A stretch of DNA of 64,000 nt from Opisthorchis felineus (Eukaryota; Platyhelminthes; Trematoda; Opisthorchiida; Opisthorchiidae). This document shows positions 1 to 10,747 of this stretch, piece after piece; the stretch's first letter is position 1; each line of letters starts with the position of its first letter. The translations under genes and the position numbers were made by a program. The notes beneath the pieces were generated by a model that saw nothing but the letters and a program-made list of their open reading frames with translations, did not search any database and was not told where the DNA came from. Location: the NCBI GenBank assembly GCA_004794785.1, contig SJOL01006477.1, forward strand, positions 1,057,144 through 1,121,143, given 5' to 3'.

Positions 1-120
1 CGCCTAGCTGGCTGCGACATCCATGATGAATAGGTGCACAAACCATTAATTCGTAGCATCTCAAGATCGGCAGAGCAGCAAATAAGGGTTATCAGGGTAG
101 GGTGCTTGGGACATCTTTTG

Positions 121-250
121 CGAGCTCGAGGTAGCTCAGTGGATAAGGCACGAGTCTGCTCACCGGAATGTCCTTGGTACGACTACCATTTTCAGTATCT
201 CATCCCTCGTGCCTTCTTCAGGTGGCACATGAGCCGTGCACCGGAATGTT
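121..250 (+). repeat. tRNA-derived SINE, copy 1 (decayed)
   Basis: The stretch opens with a tRNA A-box-like string (TAGCTCAGTGGATAAGGC). It then has a poor B-box (GGTACGACTACC). About 75 bases on comes a body reading CAGTATCTCATCCCTCGTGCC, which matches the body of the copies at 12.4, 42.2, 55.2 and 59.1 kb. This is the weakest head-plus-body copy in the window. It is read as a retroposed element and not a tRNA gene, because the T arm is broken and the downstream body is shared between copies. Confidence 0.55.
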
Positions 251-689
251 TTATTTGAAACATTATGTATTATTATTTCTACATGTACTACGCACTCTTG
301 GACACAATCGACCGTTCGAATACATCGCTGGCGGAAATTCTGTGAGAATAGATGAAACGAAAGCCATGGTGCTATGGGATATTTACGCCCTCTCGGCTGG
401 TCCTTTTTCTGTGGTTCATATCCATTCCTCGGGTTAGGTGGTGAAATCGCTCCTCAGAGCACAAAAGTTGAGGTGGGAGACTGCCTATTCAGAGACAGTA
501 ATTTGCATAGAAATCTGGCTGTAGACTTGCCTGTGAAGTGGTCTATGTCCAGAAGGATTACTGTAATAGCCACAATTTTATGACACATGTGTATGAACAC
601 GTTATCACATTGAAAAAAAACTATTCCTGTTCGGCGTTTCCTAATGACTTATTTTCCTTGCGACAGCCGGTCAAAATCCACTACTCAGT

Positions 690-1070
690 CGAAATACAAG
701 CATTTGCATACCATTTTCGTTTTCGCGGGAGACTTACCTGGAACCCAACTAAGTCGGTTACTCAACCGAATGTGCTGCACCAAAACACATTTGAATACCA
801 AATTGGTCTTCATGGGAGATCTAGCTTCGTCTCCCGTTTATGATGTTCAAATGAATGTGCTACGTGTGTGTTACGCCTATGCAATGTATTTTGATTATAG
901 CGTATCTTACTACCTGAAACATGAGGTGGCCTGGTGCAGCATATTCAGTTGAAGAAGAGCGTCATAAACGAGGGATTCAGTTGGGTCTCCCGTGAAAACC
1001 AAAGTGGTATGCAAATGGGTGTAGTTCGGCAATTTCGTGCAATTCGGGTTCAAGTAGAACATAAGCTTAA
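690..1070. repeat. Inverted pair of the hammerhead-associated 'L' repeat
   Basis: Two arms of one dispersed repeat face each other. The left arm (about 690-855) carries GGGAGACTTACCTGGAACCC and the phrase TCTCCCGTTTATGATGTTCAA. The right arm (about 915-1070) carries the reverse complement (ATAAACGAGGGATTCAGTTGGGTCTCCC) and then GCAATTTCGTGCAATTCGGGTTCAAGTAG. The same unit recurs near 23.8, 23.95, 32.4, 34.4 and 38.7 kb. The right arm runs directly into the hammerhead-like sequence at 1067. The arms are diverged, so this looks like an old copy of the structure that is cleaner at 23.6-24.0 kb. Confidence 0.6.
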
Positions 1071-1157
1071 GGGAAACTCGAGGGCTGCGCCTACCTGATG
1101 AGCCCAAATAAGAAGGGCGAAGCCGATCGTGGGCTATCGAAGAGTTTTCAGAAACCT
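1067..1157 (+). ncRNA. Degenerate type I hammerhead ribozyme
   Basis: CTGATGA lies at 1095-1101, followed by a stem II hairpin GCCC/GGGC with loop AAATAAGAA. The second core box reads GAAG (1119-1122) where GAAA is required, and the cleavage triplet is ATC (1126-1128) where the other copies have GTC. Stem I still forms proximally (GCCTAC with GTGGGC) and partly distally (GGGAAACTC with GAGTTTTC). The changed A of the second core box predicts weak or no activity. It is recognisable as a relic by comparison with the copies at 23.6 and 34.5 kb. Confidence 0.65.
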
Positions 1158-1224
1158 GAGTAGTGTGTTACACCGCTCAATCGCTTTGGTGACTTGGGAC
1201 ACTGAAAACTCCTTCCTTCATGGA

Positions 1225-1440
1225 ACACAACGCTGTTATCAGGTGGGCGCAATCTTCAATTCTCGTCAACCTGATGTTCTTGAACACCAGATTGTAAGTT
1301 ATTTTGGTGTTAACAGGAGACCTGACTAAATCCCAGTTAAACCTCCCGCTTATGATATTCTTCAAGTGAATGTGCTGGACAAAGCTTACCGTATATTTCA
1401 GTTGGTATGATATTTGAGCTGTCGCAGTATATTTTCTTCA
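1225..1440. repeat. Diverged L repeat downstream of the degenerate ribozyme
   Basis: Phrases typical of the L repeat occur in order here: GGAGACCTGACTAAATCCCAG, CTCCCGCTTATGATATTCTTCA, AGTGAATGTGCTGGACAAAG, and TTTCAGTTGGTATGATATTTGAG ending in TCGCAGTATATTTTCTTC. The same order is seen at 34.35-34.50 kb, where it leads into a hammerhead. This copy is in the same orientation as that one but no ribozyme follows it. Confidence 0.5.
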
Positions 1441-2034
1441 TATGGTTGTTTCGATTTCTGATACAGGTAGGTTGTTTTCAGACACGGAACCTCCATCCTC
1501 CTGTGCTTGACTGAGCAACGGATTGGTGTAGCTGTAGCTGTTAGCTGACGCCTATATTGGGAATCAGAGCGTCTTTGTATGCGGTTGTATTCATGCGATT
1601 GGATTCTACCTCAAGTTATTTTCTGCTTGCATTCTCATATCCTTATAAGTCACTGTTCAGCTGTTCTAAGCTCTGACAGTATGTAAATTGAATTAAGTAG
1701 GTGTAGATTGACTTTCGGTTCAGTAATCTCGAGAATATAGGTGGACGTAATCCTCGATAGATAACAAGATAGACAGTACCTTGCAGCTGACTGTACACCT
1801 TTGTAGCAGGAGTTCGTATATGTACAGTAATCACTTGAACAGACATTTAGACTTTTTAGGTCATGAGTTGAGAGGGGGTAAGGATGTCTAGGAAATAACG
1901 AGTAGCCATAATAGCGTTTGGCGCACTCTGGTCGGTCAGTGCTCTTAAAGTGAGCAGGGACAGCTATGGGTTTGCTCTCTGTGACTATTTAGATTCTCTG
2001 TCGACTGAACATTCCCTATCTTCACCCTTGACAG

Positions 2035-2066
2035 GCCTTGTGCAGCCAAACATGACAACTTTGACG
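2035..2066 (+). CDS. Candidate 32-bp microexon of the gene ending at 14044
   Basis: A pyrimidine-rich tract ending CCCTTGACAG precedes it and a strong donor (ACG|GTAAGT) follows. Read with one leading base, it encodes P-C-A-A-K-H-D-N-F-D and ends one base into a codon, which is the phase the exon at 2720 needs. The Cys and His are reminiscent of extended-PHD type zinc modules, but ten residues cannot show that. The exon preceding it was not found and may lie left of the window. RNA evidence would be decisive; on sequence alone it is a candidate. Confidence 0.3.
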
Positions 2067-2719
2067 GTAAGTCATTGAATTCCTGATGTTAGACTCTGTT
2101 CACCCCTTATATGCCTGTATTTAGGATCCTGCAGCTGATACCAACAATAACGTTTATCGTTAATTGTTTGGCCCTAAATTACAACTTTCTTGCGGTCTGC
2201 TTTCTCTACGGCGTACCAGCTTTTATAGTTCTCTTTTGGTTGATCATAACTGTACATATTTTTTGTGATTTGCCTATTATTACCTCGTACATGATATGAT
2301 GTGTGCATGTCTTGTGTATAGCAATTGCCGACTCATGTTTTTACATAACAGTGCAGTGGCAGATGATTCAGAACAAGTCCTTCGTACCGATTTACTCCAT
2401 GTACTAACTACTCGCTTACTCGTATGCGGTTGAGAAACCTTGATTGAGGTAATCCAGAACGCCCTGTGTACCCGTCTTTGCTGTCAGTAAAAGCAGTTTA
2501 TTTTGTTCCCAGATTATTAAGACTAGTGATAACCTGACCCAGTCGTTTGCGGTCTTGTCAGCGAAACCCGAAAGGATAACTCTCTTCTGTCACCAGCTTG
2601 CTGTCCTGTCAGTTGATACAGTCCCTTCCATAGTGACTACTGAAACTAATCGATGGTAGCGACATGCTGGTCAGGTTGTATGTTATTTGTATAGCCTTCT
2701 CAATTCTTGCCTGTTGCAG

Positions 2720-2794
2720 TTACCATTTCCACAGACGATGCCAAGCTGGTCACAAAGCAGCGCCGTAAATCTCGGCTGCAGCCTACCCGTGTTG
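2720..2794 (+). CDS. Candidate 75-bp exon, basic segment, of the gene ending at 14044
   Basis: The acceptor is TGCCTGTTGCAG and the donor is GTTG|GTAAGT, both close to consensus. The frame is open and encodes TISTDDAKLVTKQRRKSR followed by LQPTRV, a Lys/Arg-rich segment. It starts with two bases of a codon and ends with one, so it fits between the 2035 microexon, the optional 3692 exon and the 10748 exon without a frameshift. No family is recognised. The good splice sites and phase agreement are the support. Confidence 0.45.
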
Positions 2795-3691
2795 GTAAGT
2801 TAAGCCATAGTGTTTATGTCAAATTATTTTGCTATCTCTCTATTAGCCTGCCTGAGGCAGTGATCCTCAGCGCGGAAATGTGTACCGCAGCGTCTGCATT
2901 TAGTCCGTATCTATTACACTATCTCCCCCGCACTGTGCGTTCTCAAAAGCAATTGTTACTCTTCCCGATGCAAACTGTGATGCCGTTATTTTTTAGTTAT
3001 CTGTGTCGAAGAGACGGGTCTTTCTCAACATAACGATGAACGCTCGGAAATGGATTTTAGTTTATTCCTCTGATCAGCAAAGTCGTATGGGTTTCGCATC
3101 CAAAGTGCGGATATAACGCACGAACTATTGTCAGCATCACCCTGATTTTCATCAATTTATCGGGCGCCCCGATATCCAGGATGATGAAGATAGGTACAAT
3201 GATGGCTGAATCCGTTACGATGCGCTTTTCCTTTTGAGTAGAGACTCAGCCAAATAGATGTGTCAGTCAGTGTGTTCGAGAGATGCTGGATCCGGCACTT
3301 TTTCTCCAATTAATCTTCCATTCAAATTTACAGGTGATATGAATCACGACCTAATTCATCCTCCTTTGATCTTGGCCGCCATTCGGTGAAGGAAATTTTC
3401 TTTTCTTTTTGAGTGTAGTGTAGTCTGAGCTATTTATGCGCTCGACGCACATTAACTTGCAAAATAGTGGATTTCTGCTTAGACGCACTCGTCAATTGAT
3501 TTCAGGCGTGTAAGATTATTCTCTTCGTTCTAACAGAAATCCATTTTGATTCCATTTCTCTTCCTTGATGTAAATTGGTCTTGTTCGCTATAGATAGCTT
3601 AAGTTGGTCAGTGTTCTAGGCTACATTTTAACCTTGTTCAGTCTCAGACATCGTTAGTCTTTGTGACGTAATCCGTTTTTTTTTCGACAAG

Positions 3692-3721
3692 CGACTGATA
3701 CCCTTGCGTCTGTTCCACGAG
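3692..3721 (+). CDS. Candidate 30-bp (possibly cassette) microexon
   Basis: A run of nine T residues and TTCGACAAG form the acceptor, and GAG|GTGAGT forms the donor. The 30 bases enter with two bases of a codon and leave with one, encoding T-D-T-L-A-S-V-P-R. Both inclusion and skipping keep the frame from the exon at 2720 to the exon at 10748, which is what a cassette exon would look like. There is no protein-level support. Confidence 0.3.
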
Positions 3722-6700
3722 GTGAGTGAGCATCTTTCGCAAGCCACATCGTACACTACTTAAGTAGGTTACATACTTGATCTGTGTTTTTCAGTTATAG
3801 ATGATAAATATCTTTGAATTTGTCGATCATCCTGGAGTTTTCTTCATTTTTCCAGGATGACCCTACTAGCCCTCGATGCTCGTCGAATACATTATTCAAG
3901 GTGAATCAGTCTAACTGAGCCCGATTTGAAGACCGAATATATATCAAGTAGATTAACGGGCTCTCAGGGTACCGAATTTTTTCTCTAAATTTAGTGACTA
4001 AGAAGTGAAATCAATACAGAGTACCCTAATTGCACTTTTTGATCATATAGTCACGAAAGTGTCCTACGGATCTCTTTGGAGCAAACTCCTCCAATTTCCG
4101 TCTACAACTCTTTTTCAACAGCGCTGATTCTAGTGTAGTTTCTCCCCAATGAGCAAGTAACCAGAGGGCCGGCGAAAATTGCACTCATCTTTGGAAAGTC
4201 CTTTCCTAGCGTGGGGCTTACGATCTAAGGCGTAATTTAGCAGCGTCTTTTTCGCATCACTGACTTGGAAATTAGCTGTCATGGGGGAAGAAGCGTTTAT
4301 ATAGTTTGCCGGAGAGTGAGAAAGAGAAAAACAGTCGAGCAGCGCTGCCACCAATTGAATGCATTTGAGATGAAAGAGTACTGGTAAGTGGACCCGCTTA
4401 AGTAAGAAAAACAACAGTGAAAAATACAGAATGATTTCGGTCTACACTTGCGTTTGATTGGCTGTGACTTCCAGGATGGGGTGGTGTAAAGTTTACCGTC
4501 TTGCTTCGTCGTTAGGCGCACAGGCTTGTCAGGCGGTGTTTGGAGACACCGAAACTTGTGTGGTGTTTCACCAATAATCTTGGCCAAACGTTGGTGCATA
4601 TATGTACACGTGTGAGCGTCACCACACCAATTCCACGTAGTGGATGATTCCTATAATCAATAACTGTCCTATGGAGGTATTACTCTAAAATGTTCCCTTG
4701 AATTGGTTCAATAGAATTCATGGCGTCACTGGCATCTTAATCAACAATCTATGAAGGGATACCTGAGTTCCAAGTCTGAAAGTTTCGTCTCTCCAGGTCA
4801 TAAATGAGCTATTGTTTCCCGAGGTGCCCAGTGTATTTTGAGATGAGTCTTCTCCATGTGTGGTTAGTTCTTAAGAGTTGGAAATACCTTGAGAATCGTC
4901 GCCCGAGATGCTGATCAAAAGGTTTATGCTTCGGATCTGTCTCTGTCTTCGATTACTACTGTCTATGCGCAGACAACGTTACGGTGTTTCAGTCTTCGGG
5001 ATTCTTTGGGGTTGTATCACACTTATGTTCCTAAAGGCCTTCATAGTTGAACGGTTGACCGGTATTCGACTAGTTTCCATAAGTCACATACAGTGAACTC
5101 AAAGTGGTCTATCAACCAGCGCCTTCAAGCAGCTTGTAGCATTGTTAAGCAAACTTCGGTAGTTTGTTTCTGTAGTACTTGCTATTGCTAAGGCAATTTC
5201 ACCCAGGGACTTGAACATTTAAGCTTCCCTGTCAGTTTCTTATTTGCTACCACCCTGGAATTTGTCAACCCTGTCAGAATAGTCCTGAAACTTGAAAAAA
5301 AACTTCATCCAATTTTTCACAAACGACAGCTCTAGAAAGCGAGTTTTTTTAGATGGTTGTTTTTATCTCGTGCTATGGCCGTGTTCTCTGAGACAGACCA
5401 CATTGGTCCCCTCATGAAACTACATATTCATTGATTTTACTACCTCAAATCGAGTTTCCTGTCCTGTGTGTATGTTTCCTGGAATAGGAATTGGCCTTAC
5501 TTTGTGCCACCCCTTAGGCTGTTCGGCCAAACATATCACACAAATCAGGTCGTACCTGTTCACTCTCATCCTTACTTTTGTACTTTCTGTATACCCTTCA
5601 TCTTTTCCGCTGCCTGTTTCACTCCGCACCTCTTGTTTTCCCCACCACAGTGGATGATAATTATGCTTACTCTGCTGGCCTGCACTTTTTGGGTAGGTTA
5701 CCGATGACTTTCCCCACGACAGATTTGTTGGCTTGGCCCGTGCTTGCGCTTTGTGTCAATTGCCATGGCCCTTTGTTGTGTTGCTTGACGCTAGGATGAA
5801 CTACGCATTATTTGAGAATTTCTTGGGTGGCTCGATTTGCTCTGCTTTATGCTGTGTATATGCATTGCATGTGCAGTCTTTTTCTTCACATGACTGTTTT
5901 TGATAGTTTGTATTTTTGCTTGCCTAGGCTGCTGTTTCTGCTGCTTCCACTCTTCTGGTTTTCTCCAGTGTTTTTTCCCTTGTCGTTGCGCTAGCTATGA
6001 TCGTCTGTGGGTGGTACTAGCTACGTTTACTGGACTACAAACTGCCCATCTGTTGTTGAATCGTCACTTACTATTCACATTACCTCTGTTGTGGTATTTC
6101 ACACTTTTCCTGTGTTAACACCTTACGAACTGTATATTCGGTGTAATGTGTTCGCAGTAAGCCGTTTCCTTCCTATTCGGGTGCAGTGTCAGGTCCTCTC
6201 CCATTTGTTTAGTCAGTTACTACCAAATGTTGAATGGGTGTTCCTGTGAATTATTTCGCCTGTATTCATCCACAATGGAAAATGATCATACCTACTATAA
6301 CCATGGCGGACTCATTTGACTGTATTTTTTCGTAGCATCTGTCTGTAAGGGAAATACGAAAATTTTCGTCTTTCGGTTCAGCTCCCTATAGCGAAATAAC
6401 TTAGTGAAGCCGTGTATCGCCATCTTGAAGAATTAGACCATGAGCTGGACCATGACTGAATACTTCCGCATTGTTCAATGAATACAGGGGAGTTTTTGCG
6501 ATTCAAAGCGTTAAAAGCTGAGTGTGACCACATGCTTACCACAAATCCTCTAGGCCATTTGTTGCGCATGAACTCGTCTGCTTACCTTGGTGGATCATAG
6601 GCAGGCATCATATACTCTCACCGAGAGCTCCTCCTTGACTTGGTGCTCGAGCCTTAGTGCTGCCATGATTCCGCGACCATCGTTCCTCAAGTTTGTATCA

Positions 6701-8109
6701 TTCCGTAAAGGCCAAAGTGAAGTAATCAGACAAAGCGCACCGAGCCCATGTATTGCGACTAAGCTTATTTCTGGACGGTCTTGAGTCAGTCGTACTGTTC
6801 TCTGGGGCTGTAGGGTCACTAAGGTGTTTCTTTCAGTCAAACAGTACTTCTATATTTATGAAAGTAATGATGCTGCCGCATAAGCCACACTCTAGTCGCC
6901 TGACGACGAACATCAAAATAGTCGAAAGAAAAATAAATTCCATCAAGGGACCTATGCGATGTGAAACGCATGTAATGTACCGCATCAGCATCAACAGTCG
7001 GACATTTTCATCTTTCTCTCTTTGGACTAGGCCAAACGGGTCAGTCTGTTGGGTCATTCGATCTGGGTTGGATCTTCCATAAAGTCATACCGACTGCTGC
7101 CTCGTTGTTCACACTTTTCAGTCTATGACTCAGAGCGAGGTACCCCAGCTAAACAACTTACCTCGGGTTGGGCACCCTCACATCTCTTTGTTCGCCTATG
7201 TCCACGCTCACTTAACTTACAGCCTACAAGCAAGCATCACCGAATCATTTAATTGTTAACTGTTCGACTACTATGCCTCATCCTGACCAAAATGACTACC
7301 CTACAGCATCCGTACTGTGTCAAGTTGACATACAGACAATGGCTGCTCCAAGTTTTACTCTCTTAAATTTGATACATATTGTCTCCGGAACACATGCAGG
7401 AGACTCAAGCTTGGTTTTACACCTTAATGCACCCTGATCGGACTAAGTTTTCCCCCCATTTTACTCCGAATGTTCGGGGATCGTGAGTCAGTGACCCGTG
7501 GTACACAAAACATAGCCTCGGAGCTGAACGCGCTTTGCTGTATTAGGTTCCGGTAAACAGACGTGTTCACCATGTTCGGTTATCCATTTCTTTCAAGCTC
7601 AATGACTCGATGCGAGTGGCTGTATGTAGTGTCATCTTATGTTTCAACGGTCTGTGTAGCTGAAGCCAAGAAAGTAATTTCCTTCTGAGATCAGTCTGAA
7701 CTAGTTCGTCATGCAAAAGTACTGGCGCTGACACCCTTGATATAAATGCCCAAGTTAGTCCACTTAGTCTTGCGGAATTACGTCTTTGTGGTCGATTCGG
7801 ACTTGATGCTCACCGCAGCTGCAGCGAAAGCGACTCGGGATGTTCACCGACCGTCGACCTATTCTAGCCAGTGCGAATTTCCAACAAACGTTCGCATCGT
7901 GTAACCTAACGGTCACCAGGTGCAAATCAACAGTGTGGCCAGTTGGATCATCCATCTAGAGATGTACGGTTCAGTAGTGCCGTTCCTCTTGAGGTGCGCA
8001 GCTTCGTTCCGTCCACTCTCTAGTACGTACACGTGTGACGAGTTACTTTTCCTCAGCCTTCGCAAGTTGACGCGAGGTATGTCAGTTCATTGTCTTCGGA
8101 AGACTATCT
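3722..8109. other. Unassigned DNA, probably intronic
   Basis: I see no exon chain or recognisable element here. Open frames at 4.1-4.6 kb (-), 4.9-5.1 kb (+), 5.4-6.25 kb (+, T/C-rich and hydrophobic by composition) and 6.4-7.1 kb (both strands) are short and lack splice or domain support. If the exons at 2.0-3.7 kb are real, this is part of the large intron before the exon at 10748. Confidence 0.4.
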
Positions 8110-9893
8110 TAACTCAGCAGTATCCATCTGAGCTGGCTCAAATATCTGAGGTGGATCAATGCAATACCGTTAATGGGCAAGTGGATGCGGTATGTCAAAA
8201 TGCAAAAGATGCGATGCTGATGGCGATCAGACCTAGAAAATCCAGACCAGCAGACAGCGAGCATGGCGCACGCAGGTGCCGCAAGAAGTCTAAAGAAAAC
8301 AGAGCTCCGGTGGATACCAAAAGCTAAGAGATGGAGAAGATTTTCACAACTGGAAACACTCACCCAGATCAATTGCCTGGTTAGAGGTAGGCAAATGTCA
8401 GCAAGTGATTAGTGGAATACACGGCTGTGCAATGTATTCACAGAGCCGCCTGCTGGAAAGATAAATCAAACGTTTTGAAGAGCAGTTCAGCCGCTCCTTG
8501 GTAAGACAGACGCTGGAGACAGTACATACAGCTGAATGGGACGTAAACCCCAACTGTCCATTAGAAGAAATAAAACGCAAGAAGACAGCAGGCGCTGACG
8601 GATTGTATCCAACCCTCTTAAAAGAAAATAGGGAGGCCTACTAATCTCTGACTGATGTTATTCGCGCCCGTGGATGGAGGGAAATGTGCCTACATAATGT
8701 AGACCAATCTCTATCTTCGCAAAGGGCAGGTCCACACTGTGAAAAATATCGAAGCATTAGCCTAGCAGCTGTGATATCCAGAGTTCTTTCTGGTCTTATC
8801 ATATGTAGACTGACTGAACACAAGGAGGGACGGACAATTAAGCTAGGTTTTGCCTCACAGAAAGGTACAGACCTTTACTCAGTGGCAGACCTTAGGACAG
8901 CGAAACTGCTTCCATCACCCAACGATAGTCATCCCCTTGACTTTAAAACTACGTATGACTCTGTTGACCGTCGGGCACTATGGCAGTGTCTGGTGGAAGT
9001 GCCCGGTACATTAACCCCGGTAGACGTGTAGATATCCATGGTAGGCCTGGGGCCGCTACATCAATTGATGTCAGACGATGCTTTTCTCTGTTCCCTTTCA
9101 TGTTCAAATTTACCACAATTATGATAGTGGAACACTCCCATTCTTTGATGCTTGTTGGATAGAAATGCTTCTGGCGTGTCGAGTGTGCTCGTGACCCATC
9201 TTTTCTCGAATCCGACGCTGTCGAAATGCAAACGGTATCTCATATCGCCCAAACAATTCTCACAGCTTCGTATGCACTTCACATCTGCGTGGTGTAGAAC
9301 ACTGCTGCAATACTGGGTAGGATCATGCCTGCTGATATGGTGGTAGACGACTCTGTTTACTTTGTTAGCTCTATCATTTTTGATGGTCTAGCAATGGGCG
9401 ATACGAAATTGGTTCAGAGGCGTTTGTCCACTTGCACTGTCGACGGCGTACGTGTGACATCAGCTTGTCTGTCAGCGATAGAATATAATATGCGCCCCAC
9501 GTTGTTCTATACTCAGAAACCTGGTCACTGAGGGCGTTAAAACGCTTTCAGTGTTCGTCGGAGCATTGTCTGTCTTGTGGAAACATCGGACCACTAATGC
9601 CGAATGTTTTTCAGAGGAAGTAATTCGCACACTTTCAATGGGCCGTTCATATTCCGTAAATCGCCCTGGCTCGGTCACGTGCTTCATGTGTCATTAGTTG
9701 GAATTCTCTTAAGAATCGTTTTTGTACAACCATGCAGAGGGTGAAAACGAGCCAGGCGAGGTCAAGTCATTACTTGGCAACGAACTACGAAAACCATTAC
9801 CAGCACACTTGGCTGCGTTGCTGGATGGGAACCTTGACATTGGACATCTCGACAGGTCCCTAGCACTCGTGGCCGAGCCACGCGCTTAGTGGT
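8110..9893 (+). mobile_element. RTE-type non-LTR retrotransposon (LINE) remnant
   Basis: Translated pieces in order match the layout of flatworm RTE-clade LINEs. There is a linker at 8.11-8.33 kb, a helix reading RFEEQFSRSL and EWDVNPNC near 8.47-8.57 kb, and KKTAGADGLYPTLLKE at 8.57-8.63 kb (RT fingers). Then come CEKYRSISL (8.74 kb), DFKTTYDSVDRRALWQCL (8.94-8.99 kb, RT motif A region) and a weak GVRQGCPLSPF equivalent near 9.07 kb. Thumb pieces follow: a CK motif near 9.29 kb, a YLGS-like segment near 9.36 kb and WLGHVL near 9.67 kb. Stops and frameshifts are frequent and the catalytic YADD box is not intact, so the copy is dead. The endonuclease half is missing. Confidence 0.85.
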
Positions 9894-10747
9894 ACCGTTA
9901 GTTTCAGTTCGTAGTTTTCCGTGACCAGTGAAAAGCTGGTCCTTACATTTGGACTCACCCGCTAACAGTATCAGCTACTGCGTTCGCTGCTGAGCTCCTA
10001 CTTCTCGGATTATCGGCGAACGGAACTGTGGTACCTAGAGTCACTGGACAACATGTACGTGGTTCCTAGGTAATGGTGATGATGATGACGATGTTAATTA
10101 TGTGTTCACAGGAATTTATTCGGAAACTCCATTTTATGCGAACAGTTGACGTTGTTTTGAATATAAATTGTGCAAAGTGTGAGCTACCAAACAGGTGTTC
10201 AAACTGCGTATAGCTAGCGACAGTTGGATTTCCAGATTAAATATTACCTCCTATCGAATCTCCGGACGATTGGCACAATAATTGGTGATGCTTTAATGCA
10301 TACTTACTACGTCCTCGTCAGAGATTGCTTCTTGCCGATAATCATTCTACTGCACCCGGCCTTTCTTAACATTGAAATCCAACAGACCCGCCCTTTGTCC
10401 CCACTGAATTTGTGTTTTCCCAGCATGTATCACTCGTGTACTGTGTTATTTTATTGACCGGGGGGCGAGCTTTGTTACCCCTGAGATTTAAAGATGGCAG
10501 CTATGCAGACTGCATCGGTTGCCGGGTTGCACACAAGCTGCACGTTCTTTTCAGTGTAGTAGAAACTGCTACAAGAAACGCATCTTGCGGGAAGTGGATG
10601 CGACTAGATCGCACTTTCCCGGCCGAAGGTTTTCTCTTGTGACATGCGTTTGTTATCTTATCACCGGCAACATCCTCCTTGTCTCATAATTTTAGTCAAA
10701 ATGCTCTTAATTTTCATGTTTAACGCATCTCTGTTCTCTTATTATAG
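9894..10747. other. Unassigned DNA, probably intronic
   Basis: No element or exon is recognised. A short GATGATGATGACGATG tract lies near 10.08 kb. The segment ends in a pyrimidine-rich stretch with TTCTCTTATTATAG, which serves as the acceptor of the exon beginning at 10748. Confidence 0.4.

Noticed and set aside
3856..3900. 45-bp segment with good acceptor (TTTTTCCAG) and donor (AAG|GTGAAT)
   Set aside because: In the phase required by the neighbouring candidate exons it starts with a TGA stop, so it cannot join that chain.
5420..6250. Cluster of overlapping hydrophobic frames
   Set aside because: Hydrophobicity follows from T/C-rich DNA. Frames overlap each other, lack splice sites and show no family features.
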